A stretch of DNA of 64,000 nt from Pseudomonas oryzihabitans (GCF_007665395.1 NZ_VDND01000002.1:496001-560000), one strand, 5' to 3'; numbered from the stretch's first letter, positions 37,774 through 47,328 are shown. Notes: a model not told the origin generated them from the sequence alone. Translations and numbers: made by a program.

Positions 37774-38694
37774 TTACAAGCCTTGCGGCAACTCTTCGCC
37801 GCCGAGGGCTTCGATGAGCTGCGGCAGGAATTCCGCCAGGGTCATCATCATCAGCACGAAGCTGGCGTCCTGCTGGCCGAGGGCGTCTTCGCCGCCGTCC
37901 TGCTCGGCCTGGTCCTGCAAGAGGTCCTCGAACTTGAGGCGCTTGATGGTGACCTTGTCGTCCAGCAGCAGGGCCAGCTTGTCCTGCCAGGCCAGCGCCA
38001 GCTTGGTGACCAGCTTGCCAGCGCCCAGGTGGTTCTGGATCTCTTCGCTGGTGAGGTCCTGGCCCTTGCAGCGCACCACGCCGCCGTCTTCACCGGCGTC
38101 ACGCAGCTCGCACTCGTCGAGGATGAACAGGCCATGGGTGGCGTCACCGGCCTTGACCCAGTCGGTGAAGGTGGCCATGGGTGCCTGCTTCACGCCCAGC
38201 GGACGCACCGGCAGCGAACCCAGGGCGTCGCGCAGGGTGGAGAGCAGGTCCTCAGCGCGCTTGGCGCTGGAGGCGTCGACCAGGATCCAGCCCTGCTTGG
38301 GGTCGATGGCGGCATAGGTGGTCTGGCGACGGATGAAGGCGCGCGGCAGGAAGGCCTGGACGATCTCGTCCTTGATCTGCTCCTTCTCCTTCTTGTAGAC
38401 CTTGCGCATCTGCTGGTTTTCGATCTCGTCGACCTTTTCCTGCACGGCTTCCTTGACCACGCTGCTGGGCAGGATGCGTTCTTCCTTGCGCGCGGCGATC
38501 AGGAAGAAGCCCTGGCTTTCATGCACCAGCGGCAGGTCCGGCCCCTTGCCGAAGGGCGCGACGAAACCATAGGTGGACAATTCCTGGCTGGCGCAGGGGC
38601 GGGCGGGCTTGGCGGCGAGGGCGGCTTCGAGGGCTTCGGTCTCGAAGGCGACTTCCTGGGTGAGACGGTAGACGAGCAGATTACGGAACCACAT
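37774..38694 (-). CDS. rdgC: recombination-associated protein RdgC
   Basis: 306-residue nucleoid protein that forms a ring around DNA and limits RecA action. The family start [15 protein letters not shown] and the segments [30 protein letters not shown] and [23 protein letters not shown] are all present, and the length equals the Pseudomonas norm. ATG 38694 gives this start; the frame is open 57 bases further upstream, but that extension has no family match. A terminator follows closely. Confidence 0.96.
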   Translation of the reverse strand: MWFRNLLVYRLTQEVAFETEALEAALAAKPARPCASQELSTYGFVAPFGKGPDLPLVHESQGFFLIAARKEERILPSSVVKEAVQEKVDEIENQQMRKVYKKEKEQIKDEIVQAFLPRAFIRRQTTYAAIDPKQGWILVDASSAKRAEDLLSTLRDALGSLPVRPLGVKQAPMATFTDWVKAGDATHGLFILDECELRDAGEDGGVVRCKGQDLTSEEIQNHLGAGKLVTKLALAWQDKLALLLDDKVTIKRLKFEDLLQDQAEQDGGEDALGQQDASFVLMMMTLAEFLPQLIEALGGEELPQGL

Positions 38695-38854
38695 GGTGTC
38701 ACTCCCAAAAACGAAGCGCGCATTATCCGCGCCGCCTGCCTCCGAGGCCAACCCCGGATCGCGGTGGTCGTCGGGAATGCGCGCTTTCTCAAGTTGCGCC
38801 GTGGGGCAACGCTAAGCCTTTGGAAGTGCTGGGAAAATTTTTTTCAAAAAGGGG

Positions 38855-38883
38855 TTGCCAGGTAGGGAACCCCTCCGTAGAAT
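38855..38883 (+). promoter_or_regulatory. sigma-70 promoter of tRNA-Val–tRNA-Asp
   Basis: TTGCCA (38855-38860), a 17-base spacer and TAGAAT (38878-38883) with a GCGCCCC discriminator, 22 bases upstream of tRNA-Val. GC-rich discriminators are typical of stringently controlled tRNA genes. Confidence 0.82.
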
Positions 38884-38905
38884 GCGCCCCACTTCGAGAG
38901 CAAAC

Positions 38906-38981
38906 GGGTGATTAGCTCAGCTGGGAGAGCATCTGCCTTACAAGCAGAGGGTCGGCGGTTCGATCCCGTCATCACCCACCA
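38906..38981 (+). tRNA. tRNA-Val (anticodon TAC)
   Basis: 76 bases including CCA. Acceptor stem GGGTGAT/ATCACCC, anticodon TAC at 38939-38941, T-arm GGCGGTTCGATCCCGTC. 13 bases before tRNA-Asp. Confidence 0.97.
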
Positions 38982-38994
38982 CTCGAGGTAATGC

Positions 38995-39071
38995 GCAGCG
39001 GTAGTTCAGTCGGTTAGAATACCGGCCTGTCACGCCGGGGGTCGCGGGTTCGAGTCCCGTCCGCTGCGCCA
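38995..39071 (+). tRNA. tRNA-Asp (anticodon GTC)
   Basis: 77 bases including CCA. Acceptor stem GCAGCGG/CCGCTGC, anticodon GTC at 39029-39031, T-arm CGCGGGTTCGAGTCCCG. Co-transcribed with tRNA-Val and ended by the hairpin at 39113. Confidence 0.97.
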
Positions 39072-39112
39072 TTCAAAGGCTGTCTGGTCCTGAACGCCAG
39101 CAGCCATCGAGA

Positions 39113-39135
39113 AGCGGCCCTAGTGGCCGCTTTTT
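39113..39135 (+). terminator. rho-independent terminator after tRNA-Asp
   Basis: A 7-bp stem AGCGGCC/GGCCGCT with a 5-base loop and TTTTT (39131-39135). Confidence 0.88.
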
Positions 39136-39268
39136 CGTTTGGGCGCGATTTTTCTGGTCGGGCTTTCTCGGATTTTTCCTTCTCTATGTAGCCTGCTTGG
39201 ATCGAGGGTTTTTGCCCGTTGGCCTGTTCGCATGCCTGTGGAAAACGCTGCGCGGTTTTCCACTCTGC

Positions 39269-39470
39269 GGCTGTTGGGCTTCGACGATGGAGCTGTCTCA
39301 GCCCAACCTACGAAGCGGTTACGCACCGTAGGTTGGGTTGAGCGCAGCGAAGCCCAACATTGCCCAGGGTTGAGCTTCGGCTGTTGGGCTTCGACGATGG
39401 GGCCGTCTCAACCCAACCTACGAAGTGGATAGGCACCGTAGGTTGGGTTGAGCGCAGCGAAGCCCAACAG
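39269..39470. repeat. two tandem copies of a 110-bp dyad-rich repeat
   Basis: Units begin at 39269 and 39379 with GGCTGTTGGGCTTCGACGAT. Each has an outer inverted repeat (TGTTGGGCTTCG ... CGAAGCCCAACA) and an inner one (GCCCAACCTACG ... CGTAGGTTGGGT), so each can fold into a long stem. The end module (GTAGGTTGGG, then GCGAAGCCCAAC) recurs in the array at 53431-54162. It lies between the tRNA terminator and the stop of the D-2-HG dehydrogenase gene (39476). Confidence 0.88.
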
Positions 39471-39475
39471 GGATG

Positions 39476-42400
39476 TCAGCCCCGCACCGCCTCCAGCACC
39501 GCTTCCAGCGGATGGCGCAGGCGGCGGTCGTCGATGCGTTTGACCTGGCTGCGGCAGGAGTAGCCAGTGGCCAGGGCCTCGCCCTGTTCCACCGGGACCG
39601 CCACGGCGCGGGCCCAGGACTGGTCGTAGATCACCTTGGAAGTCGCGAGATTCCGCGCCTCGTGGCCGTAGGTGCCGGACATGCCGCAGCAGCCGGTGCT
39701 TTCCGGCTTGAGCCCCAGGCCCAGGCGCTCGAACACCTGCTGCCATTGGCCGACGCTGGCCGGGGCGTTGGTCTTCTCGGTGCAGTGGCCGAGCAGGCGA
39801 TAGACCTTGTTGCCGACGACCTTCTGCTCTTTCGGCAATACCTGCAGCAGCCACTCCTGGGGCAGCAGCACCTCGGGCATCCGGGCGATGCCGGGGACCT
39901 TGGGGTACTCCTGGCGATAGACCAGGGTCATGGCCGGATCGAGGCCCACCAACTTGACGCCGAAGCCGGCCAGGCTGGCGAGCTGGGCCGCGTTGCGCCG
40001 TGCCGTGCGCTCGAAGGCGCCGAGGAAGCCCTGTACGTGTAGCGGCTTGCCGTTGGCGCGGTAGGGCGCGAGGAAGACGCGCTGGCCGAGTCGCGCCGCC
40101 AGTTCGAGGAAGGCGGCGGTGAGCGGCGTCTCGAAGTAGCGGGTGAAGGCGTCTTGGACCAGCAAGAGGGTGTTGGCGCGCTCTTCATCGCTCAGCGCCA
40201 GCAGTCGCTCGGGAGTGGCGATCTGCACCTGCCACTGGCGCATGACCGGTACCAGGTCAAAACGGCTGAGCAGCGGGCTGTCGACCATGCCGATGCGCTC
40301 GGCGAACAGGCGTTGGATGGGAGTGGCGCCCATGACCGCGTTGTAGAGACCGGGCGCCCGGGCGAACAGCGGCAGGCTGAATTCCAGGGAGCCGATCAGG
40401 TAGTCGCGGGCGGGCCGCAGGTAGCGGCGGTGATAGAGCTCGAGAAAGCGCGAGCGGAATTCCGGCACATTGACCTTGATCGGGCACTGGCCCGCGCAGG
40501 ACTTGCACGCCAGGCAGCCGGCCATGGCGTCGTAGACCTCGTGGGAAAAATCCGCCTCGGCCGCGCGCCCATTGCGCCAGCGCTGGGGCAGGGCCTTGAG
40601 CCAGTTCAGCGCACCGCGCGGGGCGGGGGCCAGCACGTCGATGCCGGCCTGGCCCTGCAGGCGCAGCCATTCGCGGATCAGGGCGGCACGGCCCTTGGGC
40701 GAATGGATGCGCTGGCGGGTGGCCTTCCAGGACGGGCACATGGCGTCGTCGGGGTCATAGTTGTAGCAGGCGCCGTTGCCGTTGCAGTGCATGGCGGTGC
40801 CGTAGCTCTGCCAGACGCGTTCGTCGAGGGTGCGGTCCAGTTCGCCGCGGAGGGTCACGCCATCGACCTTGAGCAACTCGGCGCCACTGGCGAGCGGGGT
40901 GGCGATCTTGCCCGGATTGAGCTGGTTGTACGGATCGAAAGCGCCCTTGAGCGCCTGCAGGGCAGGGTAGAGGTCACCGAAGAAGGCCGGCGCGTATTCC
41001 GAGCGCACGCCCTTGCCGTGTTCGCCCCATAGCAGGCCGCCGTATTTCTGGGTCAGGGCGGCCACCTGGTCGGAGATCGGCCGCACCAGGGCCGCCTGGC
41101 GCGGGTCCTTGAGATCCAGCGCCGGACGCACGTGCAGCACCCCGGCGTCGACGTGGCCGAACATGCCGTATTGCAGGTTGTGACCGTCGAGCAGGGCGCG
41201 GAATTCGGCGATGAAGTCGGCCAGGCGCTCCGGCGGTACCGCGGTGTCCTCGACGAAGGGCTGCGGACGGATCTCGCCCTGGACGTTGCCCAACAAACCC
41301 ACGGCGCGCTTGCGCATGGTGTAGACGCGGGTCACGGCGTTGCGGCCCACGGCCAGGGTGTGGCCCAGACGCTCGACGGTGGGGTCCTGGCGCAGGTGGT
41401 CGAGGAAGCCCTGGACGCGGGCATCCACGGCTTCGGGATCGTCACCGCTGAATTCCACCAGGTTGATGCCCAGGGTGGGGCGCTCGATATCCTCGGGGAA
41501 GTATTCCGCCACGCTGTGCCAGACGATGTCCTGCATGGCCAGCAAGAGCACCTTGGAATCCACCGTCTCGATGGACAGCGGCTGCAACTCGATCAGGGCG
41601 CGGGCATCGCGCAGGGCGTCCATGAAGCTGGCGTAGCGGACGTTGACCAATACCGAATACTTGGGAATCGGCAGGACGTTGAGCCTGGCCTCGGCGATGA
41701 AGGCCAGGGAGCCCTCGGCGCCGCAGAGCACGCTGTTGAGATTGAAGCGGCCGTCCGCCTCGACCAGGTGCGCCAGGTCATAGCCGGTGAGGCAGCGATT
41801 GAGCTTGGGAAAGCGCGCCTCGATCAGTTCGGCCTGCTGCTCGGCGATGTCTCGCGCGCAGCGGTAGACCGCGCCGGTGCGATCCTGGCGGGCGCAGAGG
41901 GCGTCCAGTTCGGCGGCGTCCACCGGGCGGCTCTGCAGGCGTTCGCCGCCGATCAGGTAGGCGTCCAGTTCCAGCACATGGTCGCGGGTCTTGCCGTAGG
42001 TCACGCTGCCCTGGCCGCTGGCGTCGGTGTTGATCATGCCGCCGATGGTGGCGCGGTTGGAGGTGGACAGCTCCGGGGCGAAGAACAGGCCGTGGCGCCG
42101 GAGCGCGGCGTTGAGCTGATCCTTGACCACGCCTGCTTGTACCCGTACCCAGCCCTCCGCGACGTTGATCTCGAGGATCCGGTTCAGGTGACGGGAGAGG
42201 TCGACCACGATGCCGTCGGTGAGGGACTGGCCATTGGTGCCGGTGCCGCCGCCGCGCGGGGTCAGCACCACGCCTTGGAAGCGCGACTCGCCCATCAACT
42301 GGGCCAGGTGCTGGACGTCGGCGCTGTCCTTGGGGAAGACCGCCGCCTGGGGCAGGCGCTGGTAGATGGAGTTGTCGGTGGCCATCACCGTGCGGCTGGC

Positions 42401-42511
42401 GTAATCCGGCGCGATCTCGCCCTGGAAGCCGCTGGCGGCGAGGGCGGTGAGGAAATCGGTGTAGGCGGCGGCGAGGGGCGCCGGGGCCGGCAGGCGGGCG
42501 ATCATGTTCAT
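39476..42511 (-). CDS. YdiJ-like FAD/Fe-S D-2-hydroxyglutarate dehydrogenase
   Basis: 1011-residue two-part oxidoreductase. The N-terminal half is an FAD_binding_4 domain (TPRGGGTGTNGQSLTDGIVVD and STSNRATIGGMINTDASGQG) plus the FAD-oxidase C domain (about 100-570). The second half has a ferredoxin-type cluster (CLACKSCAGQCPIKV) and a CCG domain (STGCCGMSGTYGHE). This is the YdiJ layout, active on D-2-hydroxyglutarate or D-lactate-like acids and passing electrons to the respiratory chain. It is divergent from the LysR–GntR pair. ATG 42511 is used; an ATG two codons on is also possible. Confidence 0.88.
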   Translation of the reverse strand: MNMIARLPAPAPLAAAYTDFLTALAASGFQGEIAPDYASRTVMATDNSIYQRLPQAAVFPKDSADVQHLAQLMGESRFQGVVLTPRGGGTGTNGQSLTDGIVVDLSRHLNRILEINVAEGWVRVQAGVVKDQLNAALRRHGLFFAPELSTSNRATIGGMINTDASGQGSVTYGKTRDHVLELDAYLIGGERLQSRPVDAAELDALCARQDRTGAVYRCARDIAEQQAELIEARFPKLNRCLTGYDLAHLVEADGRFNLNSVLCGAEGSLAFIAEARLNVLPIPKYSVLVNVRYASFMDALRDARALIELQPLSIETVDSKVLLLAMQDIVWHSVAEYFPEDIERPTLGINLVEFSGDDPEAVDARVQGFLDHLRQDPTVERLGHTLAVGRNAVTRVYTMRKRAVGLLGNVQGEIRPQPFVEDTAVPPERLADFIAEFRALLDGHNLQYGMFGHVDAGVLHVRPALDLKDPRQAALVRPISDQVAALTQKYGGLLWGEHGKGVRSEYAPAFFGDLYPALQALKGAFDPYNQLNPGKIATPLASGAELLKVDGVTLRGELDRTLDERVWQSYGTAMHCNGNGACYNYDPDDAMCPSWKATRQRIHSPKGRAALIREWLRLQGQAGIDVLAPAPRGALNWLKALPQRWRNGRAAEADFSHEVYDAMAGCLACKSCAGQCPIKVNVPEFRSRFLELYHRRYLRPARDYLIGSLEFSLPLFARAPGLYNAVMGATPIQRLFAERIGMVDSPLLSRFDLVPVMRQWQVQIATPERLLALSDEERANTLLLVQDAFTRYFETPLTAAFLELAARLGQRVFLAPYRANGKPLHVQGFLGAFERTARRNAAQLASLAGFGVKLVGLDPAMTLVYRQEYPKVPGIARMPEVLLPQEWLLQVLPKEQKVVGNKVYRLLGHCTEKTNAPASVGQWQQVFERLGLGLKPESTGCCGMSGTYGHEARNLATSKVIYDQSWARAVAVPVEQGEALATGYSCRSQVKRIDDRRLRHPLEAVLEAVRG

Positions 42512-42655
42512 CAGGCGGGCTCTTTGGCAGCGGACGGCCTCTCCTTCGGTGAGTGAAGGAATGGCGTCGACCTTTTCTGGCTATAGTAGGCATTCTCACC
42601 ACAGCGGGGCGGGGCCACAACCGAAGATTCCGCCGCCTATGCCGGAAGATCCTGA

Positions 42656-43561
42656 ATGAATCACCGTCGGCTGACGCCGTCCATGTCGCTGCTGCTGGCC
42701 TTCGAGGCGGCGGCGCGCCACGAGAGCTACACCCGGGCGGCCGAGGAGTTGTCGCTGACCCAGAGCGCCGTGGGCCGCCAGGTGCAGGCGCTCGAACAGT
42801 TGCTCGGGCTGACGCTGTTCCGCCGCGAGGGCCGGCAGATCGTGCTCACCGACGTGGGGCGGGCCTACAGCCGCGAACTGGGCCTGGCCCTGGGGCAGAT
42901 CCGCAGCGCCACCCTGCAGGCGATGGCCTTCGCCTCCGGCCAGGGCACCCTGCGCCTGGCGGTATTGCCGACCTTTGGCTCCAAGTGGCTGCTGCCACGC
43001 CTGGGTAACTTCTATACCGCCCATCCCGGCATGCTGGTGCACCTGCATTCGCGCATCCAGGCGGTGGACTTCGCCGCCAGCGAGATCGACGCCGCCATCA
43101 GCGTCGGCAGTGGTGACTGGCCGGGGCTCCGTGCCCATCCGGTGCAGGCCGAGCAATTGGTGGTCATTGCCAGCCCGGCCACGCTGGCCGACTTGCCGGA
43201 CGCGACCCCGGCGACCCTGGCCGGCCAGCTGCTGCTCGGCGTGGCCAACAATCCCCAGGCCTGGGGCGAGTGGTTCCGGCATCACGAGCTGCCACACCGG
43301 GCCATGCGCCCGGGACCGAGTTTCGAGCTGACCTCGCACCTGATCCAGGCGGTGCGCGCCGGCATCGGCATCGGCCTGGTGCCGCGGGTGCTGGTGGAGG
43401 ACGAATTGGCGCAGGGCGATCTCCTGGCTTGCGGTACGCCCCTGGTCAGTCGCCGCAGCTATTACCTGGTCTATCCACCGCGCAACGAGGGGCTGCCGTC
43501 GTTGCAGGCCTTTCGCCAGTGGCTGCTGGCCGAGATCAACGAAGGAGAGGCACAGCCATGA
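42656..43561 (+). CDS. LysR-family regulator, GcvA-like
   Basis: 301 residues: an N-terminal winged HTH (AFEAAARHESYTRAAEELSLTQSAVGRQVQALE) and a substrate-binding effector domain with the GcvA-type motif ASEIDAAISVG. It is divergent from the D-2-HG dehydrogenase gene with 144 bases between them, the usual LysR target arrangement, so that gene is a plausible target. Its stop overlaps the GntR start (ATGA at 43558-43561), so the two regulators are made together. Confidence 0.88.
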   Translation: MNHRRLTPSMSLLLAFEAAARHESYTRAAEELSLTQSAVGRQVQALEQLLGLTLFRREGRQIVLTDVGRAYSRELGLALGQIRSATLQAMAFASGQGTLRLAVLPTFGSKWLLPRLGNFYTAHPGMLVHLHSRIQAVDFAASEIDAAISVGSGDWPGLRAHPVQAEQLVVIASPATLADLPDATPATLAGQLLLGVANNPQAWGEWFRHHELPHRAMRPGPSFELTSHLIQAVRAGIGIGLVPRVLVEDELAQGDLLACGTPLVSRRSYYLVYPPRNEGLPSLQAFRQWLLAEINEGEAQP

Positions 43562-44262
43562 GCAAGCCGGGACAGCGGGTATTGGCGGCGCTGCGGCAGA
43601 TGATCCTGTCCGGCGAACTGGCGGCGGGCGAGCGGCTGGCGGAGATCCCCACCGCCGAGCGCTTCGCCGTGTCGCGGATGCCGGTGCGCCTGGCCTTGCG
43701 CACCCTCGCCGAGGAAGGGCTGCTGGAGCGCAGTGGCGCCCGGGGCTACCAGGTGCGCGCCCTGACCGGGGCGGACCTGGAAGGGGCGGTGGAGGTGCGC
43801 GGCGTGCTGGAAGGCCTGGCCGCGCGCCAGGCGGCCGAGCATGGCCTGGACGCCGACACCCGCGCCCTGCTGGAAGACTGTCTGCGCCGTGGCGATCGGC
43901 TGTTCGCCAAGGGGTACGTGGTCCTGGAGGATCTGGAGGAGTACCACGATCTCAATCGCGGCTTCCACCAGGCCATCGTCGCGGCCAGTGGCAATCCGGC
44001 CATCGCCGTGGCCCTGGGGCGTCACGAGCATCTGCCCTTCGCCTCGGTGAGCGCCCTGGCGGTGGACGCCCAGGATCTGGAGCGGGAGTACCGCCGCTTC
44101 AACTTCGCCCATCTGCAGCACCATGCGGTCTTCGACGCCCTGGTGCGCGGCCAGGGCGCCCGCGCCGAGGGCATCATGCGCGAGCACGCCCAGGCGACCC
44201 TGGGGTATGCCCGGCTGTTCGCCGGTGACGGACTGGCCCGCTCGCTTCAGGTTCTGACCTAG
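43558..44262 (+). CDS. vanR: GntR/FCD-family repressor, probable VanR
   Basis: 234 residues: a GntR winged HTH (SGELAAGERLAEIPTAERFAVSRMPVRLALRTLAEEGLLE) and an FCD all-helical effector domain whose metal/ligand positions are visible in EYHDLNRGFHQAI and FAHLQHHAVF. VanR proteins of this family repress vanAB and release on vanillate. The identification rests on the adjacent vanAB genes and on the VanR operator ATTGGATCCAAT overlapping the vanA promoter at 47333. Start ATG 43558 overlaps the LysR stop by 4 bases. Confidence 0.85.
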   Translation: MSKPGQRVLAALRQMILSGELAAGERLAEIPTAERFAVSRMPVRLALRTLAEEGLLERSGARGYQVRALTGADLEGAVEVRGVLEGLAARQAAEHGLDADTRALLEDCLRRGDRLFAKGYVVLEDLEEYHDLNRGFHQAIVAASGNPAIAVALGRHEHLPFASVSALAVDAQDLEREYRRFNFAHLQHHAVFDALVRGQGARAEGIMREHAQATLGYARLFAGDGLARSLQVLT

Positions 44263-44399
44263 GGGGCTCGGCCGCGGCGTGCGCCAGCCTGCCAGGTGCT
44301 CGAGGCCGGCTGGGTCCTTTCGCCAGCCTTCGGCGACTGGCGGCGCAGTCGCCGCCGGTTCGCCGCGGTCGAATCCCGGTCCAGTCCCAGGAGTCGAGC

Positions 44400-45290
44400 G
44401 TGATCACCATCAACAGCTACACCACCGTGAAGCGTCGAGCGCGGGTACCCCAGGACGTCTTCGCCCACTACTGGCGTGATGTCCACGGTCCGCTCTGTGC
44501 CCGTTTGCCCGGGCTCGGGCACTATGTGCAGTACCACTTCGACCGCAACCAGGATGCGCACCTCTGGCCACTGCTCGAGGGTATCGACGAGATCCCCGAC
44601 TACGAGCTGGACGGCATGGTGGAAATCGGTTTCGCCTCGGCCGCCGACCAGCAGCGCTTCCAGGACGCCAGCCCCTTGCTGTTCGTCGACGAGCAGAACA
44701 TGTTCGCCGAGACCCTGGCCTACGATCTGCCGGAAGGCTCGCGAGCCTTGCTCAACCGACTCTACGATGCCCGCTACAACGGACCGGATCACCTGGATCG
44801 GCTGCAGATCCACCTGGCGCCGCGTGGCGACCTAGCGGACCTCAACCGCTACCTGCTGGAGGATTTCGGCCCCTGGCTCGCCCGCCAGGAGCCGGTGCTC
44901 AAGGTGCGGCTGCACCCCTGCGCGCCCTTCGAAAACGACGGCCAGCATCCCCCTTCGCCGGGCGTTGCGCACCGGGCTACGGCGGCGCGCGAGCGGTTGG
45001 CGATGCTGGAGATCGCCTTCGCCTCGCCACTGGCCCGTCGGCGCTTCCTCGACAGCGCGGCCTTCCAGGCCACCGAAGCGGCGCAGGTGCGCCATATCGC
45101 CCAGCTCAAGGCCTTCGCCGTCAGCGGGGTCTACACCTATGTCCATGAAGGCGAGTTGACCACGGCGGCGCTGCGCGGCAGCCGGGCGGCCGAGTTGATC
45201 GACTACCTGGGCGCCGCCAACCAGCTGCAGCCGCGGGTGGCGGCGCTGCTGTTCAGCGGCGAGCTGGACCAGCCCGCCCAGCAGCCCTAG
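44400..45290 (+). CDS. double EthD-domain protein in the vanillate locus
   Basis: 296-residue soluble protein with two ferredoxin-like (dimeric alpha/beta barrel) EthD-type halves. The first (about 1-105) carries YWRDVHGPLCARLPGLGHYVQY, a classic EthD motif. The second (about 120-285) is more diverged, with LEIAFASPLARRRFLDS. EthD-like proteins occur near ether-cleaving and aromatic monooxygenases, where their role is unclear. It starts at GTG 44400 with AGGAG upstream. Its stop overlaps the vanB stop by 4 bases tail-to-tail. A role linked to O-demethylation is inferred only from position. Confidence 0.75.
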   Translation: MITINSYTTVKRRARVPQDVFAHYWRDVHGPLCARLPGLGHYVQYHFDRNQDAHLWPLLEGIDEIPDYELDGMVEIGFASAADQQRFQDASPLLFVDEQNMFAETLAYDLPEGSRALLNRLYDARYNGPDHLDRLQIHLAPRGDLADLNRYLLEDFGPWLARQEPVLKVRLHPCAPFENDGQHPPSPGVAHRATAARERLAMLEIAFASPLARRRFLDSAAFQATEAAQVRHIAQLKAFAVSGVYTYVHEGELTTAALRGSRAAELIDYLGAANQLQPRVAALLFSGELDQPAQQP

Positions 45291-46240
45291 AGATCCAGCA
45301 CCAGCCGCTCGCCCTTGGCGCGGGAGCAGCACGGGGTGAAGCGGTCGTTGGCGGCGTGCTCGGCCTCCGAGAGAAAGAGGTCGCGGTGCTCAGGTTCGCC
45401 GGCCAGCACCGGGGTCAGGCAGGTGCCGCACAGGCCCTGGCCACAGGAGACCGGCAGGACTATACCGAGATCTCCCAGCACCTCGACTACGCTGCGTTCG
45501 GCCGGCACCTGCACACGGCGCCCGCTGCGCGCCAGTTCCACCTCGAAGGGTCGTTGCTCGCCCTGGGCAGCGGGATCGGCAGCGAAGAATTCGCGATGGA
45601 TCTGCCCGGGCTGCCAGCCCTGGGCCTGGGCGGCGTCTACCACCGTGGCCATGAAGCCGGCCGGTCCGCAGACATAAAGGTGGTCGTCCGGCGCCGCCGG
45701 ACCGAGCAGGTGCTGGAAATTCGGCCGCAGCGCCGGATCCTGCTGGTCGAAATGCACCTTGACCTGCTCGGCATAGGGGCGCGCCTTCAGCCAGGGGATG
45801 AAGGCCGCATGATCGCGATCCCGCACCAGGTAGCGCAGGCTGAAGCGGGCACCCTGTTGGTAGAGCTGTTCGGCCATGGCCAGGAGCGGGGTAATGCCGA
45901 TGCCCCCGGCGAGCAGCTGGGTGCGGCGCGCGCCTGGATTCAGGGCGAAGAGATTGCGTGGCTCGCTCACCTGCAGGCGGTCACCCACCTGCAGCCGATG
46001 CATGGCCTGGGAGCCGCCGCGGGAAGCGGGCACCAGCAACACGGCGATGCGATAGCGCGTGGGAGCGGGTTCGGGCGTGGCGCAGAGCGAATAGTGACGT
46101 ACCAGGCCGTCGCCCAGGGTGATCTCCAGGTGGGCACCGGCGGCGAAGCCGGGCAGGGGGCCGCCGTCGGCGCGGGCCAGGTCGAAGGCCAGGATGCTGG
46201 GCGCCTCGCGTTGCACGGCGGTCACGATCAGATCGAGCAT
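45287..46240 (-). CDS. vanB: vanillate O-demethylase oxidoreductase VanB
   Basis: 317 residues of the class IA PDR-type reductase. The order is a flavin-binding barrel (HYSLC), an NAD domain (LLAGGIGITPLLAMAEQL and YVCGPAGFM) and a C-terminal plant-type [2Fe-2S] ferredoxin (CGQGLCGTC plus a later Cys). It takes electrons from NADH to VanA. ATG 46240 was chosen because it starts MLDLIVTAV; a much longer frame exists but overlaps vanA. It lies 10 bases downstream of vanA in the same operon. Confidence 0.92.
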   Translation of the reverse strand: MLDLIVTAVQREAPSILAFDLARADGGPLPGFAAGAHLEITLGDGLVRHYSLCATPEPAPTRYRIAVLLVPASRGGSQAMHRLQVGDRLQVSEPRNLFALNPGARRTQLLAGGIGITPLLAMAEQLYQQGARFSLRYLVRDRDHAAFIPWLKARPYAEQVKVHFDQQDPALRPNFQHLLGPAAPDDHLYVCGPAGFMATVVDAAQAQGWQPGQIHREFFAADPAAQGEQRPFEVELARSGRRVQVPAERSVVEVLGDLGIVLPVSCGQGLCGTCLTPVLAGEPEHRDLFLSEAEHAANDRFTPCCSRAKGERLVLDL

Positions 46241-46250
46241 GAGGGGTCTC

Positions 46251-47309
46251 CTAGGCGATCTGCCGGACCGGGATGCCGGTGGCGGCCTGTTCGGCGGCCA
46301 GCAGGCGGTCGATGATCTGCCGCGACTGGACGCCACCGGCATCGATGTTGAGCTTGAGCAGGCCGCGCTCGGGATAGCGCAGCAGATTCCGTTGCTGGCG
46401 TTCGAGCATCTCCAGGTCTTCGCTGAAGATCTTGCCCTGGCCCTCGCGGATGCTGGCGGTGAGCTCGGCATCGTCCGGCTTGAAGTTGCGCGCCATGCCC
46501 CAGAAGTACCAGATGGAGATCTCGGTCTCGGGGGTGATGAAGTCCACCACCACGCTGGCGGCCTTGACCGCCGCCGGGGCGTCATAACCGCCATGGCCGG
46601 CATGGGCCACGCCCACCTCGATCATCACGTGGCTCGGTGGGGTGAAGCGGCAGATCTGCCAGCGATCCACCGGGACGTCGTCGGCCAGGCCATTGCCGCG
46701 CAGGGCCATGCGCCAGAAGGGCGGGGCGGGGATGTTCTCCATGTGCCGGCTGGTGATGACCTCGTCACCCTCGACGCGGGTGGCGGGCGGCGCCTCGTCG
46801 ATCTCCTTCTGGCCGATGCTGGAGGCGTGGACATAGGTCTCGTGGGTCAGGTCCATGAGGTTGTCGATCATCAGCCGGTAGTCGCACTGGATGTGGTACA
46901 GGCCACCGCCATAGGCCCAGTCGGGACTCTCGGCCCATTCCAGGTGCGGGATCAGCGCCGGATCGGCCTTGGCCTGGTCGCCCGGCCAGACCCAGATGAA
47001 ACCATGCCGCTCCACGGCGGCATAGGGGCGCACCGCGGGAAAGACGCCGACCCGCTGGCCCGGCATGCCCAGGGTCTTGCCGCCGCAACCCATTTCCAGG
47101 CCGTGGTAGCCGCAGACCAGGGTGCCCTCGCGCAGGAACCCCAAGGACAGCGGCGCGCCGCGGTGCGGGCAGAAGTCTTCCAGGGCCACCACCTGGCGGT
47201 TGGCGTCTCGGTAGAACACCAGCGGCTCGCCGCAGATCTGCCGGCCCAGGGGTTTGTCGGTGAGTTCGTCGGGGGTGCAGGCGACGTACCAGGCATTCTT
47301 CGGGTACAT
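46251..47309 (-). CDS. vanA: vanillate O-demethylase Rieske oxygenase VanA
   Basis: 352-residue oxygenase that removes the methoxy methyl of vanillate, giving protocatechuate and formaldehyde. The Rieske ligands are C47-P-H49 (CPHRGAP) and C66-x-x-H69 (CGYHGL). The mononuclear iron site includes H156 and H161 (DLTHETYVH). It is upstream of vanB (10 bases) and reads from a promoter that carries a VanR operator. AACAACAAGAGG in the leader gives a CA motif next to the ribosome-binding site. Confidence 0.93.
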   Translation of the reverse strand: MYPKNAWYVACTPDELTDKPLGRQICGEPLVFYRDANRQVVALEDFCPHRGAPLSLGFLREGTLVCGYHGLEMGCGGKTLGMPGQRVGVFPAVRPYAAVERHGFIWVWPGDQAKADPALIPHLEWAESPDWAYGGGLYHIQCDYRLMIDNLMDLTHETYVHASSIGQKEIDEAPPATRVEGDEVITSRHMENIPAPPFWRMALRGNGLADDVPVDRWQICRFTPPSHVMIEVGVAHAGHGGYDAPAAVKAASVVVDFITPETEISIWYFWGMARNFKPDDAELTASIREGQGKIFSEDLEMLERQQRNLLRYPERGLLKLNIDAGGVQSRQIIDRLLAAEQAATGIPVRQIA

Positions 47310-47320
47310 GGAGCGACCTC

Positions 47321-47328
47321 TTGTTGTT
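47321..47328 (-). promoter_or_regulatory. Crc/Hfq-type CA motif in the vanA leader
   Basis: On the minus strand AACAACAA directly precedes the AGAGG ribosome-binding site of vanA. Same layout as before ech and vdh. Function inferred. Confidence 0.6.
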
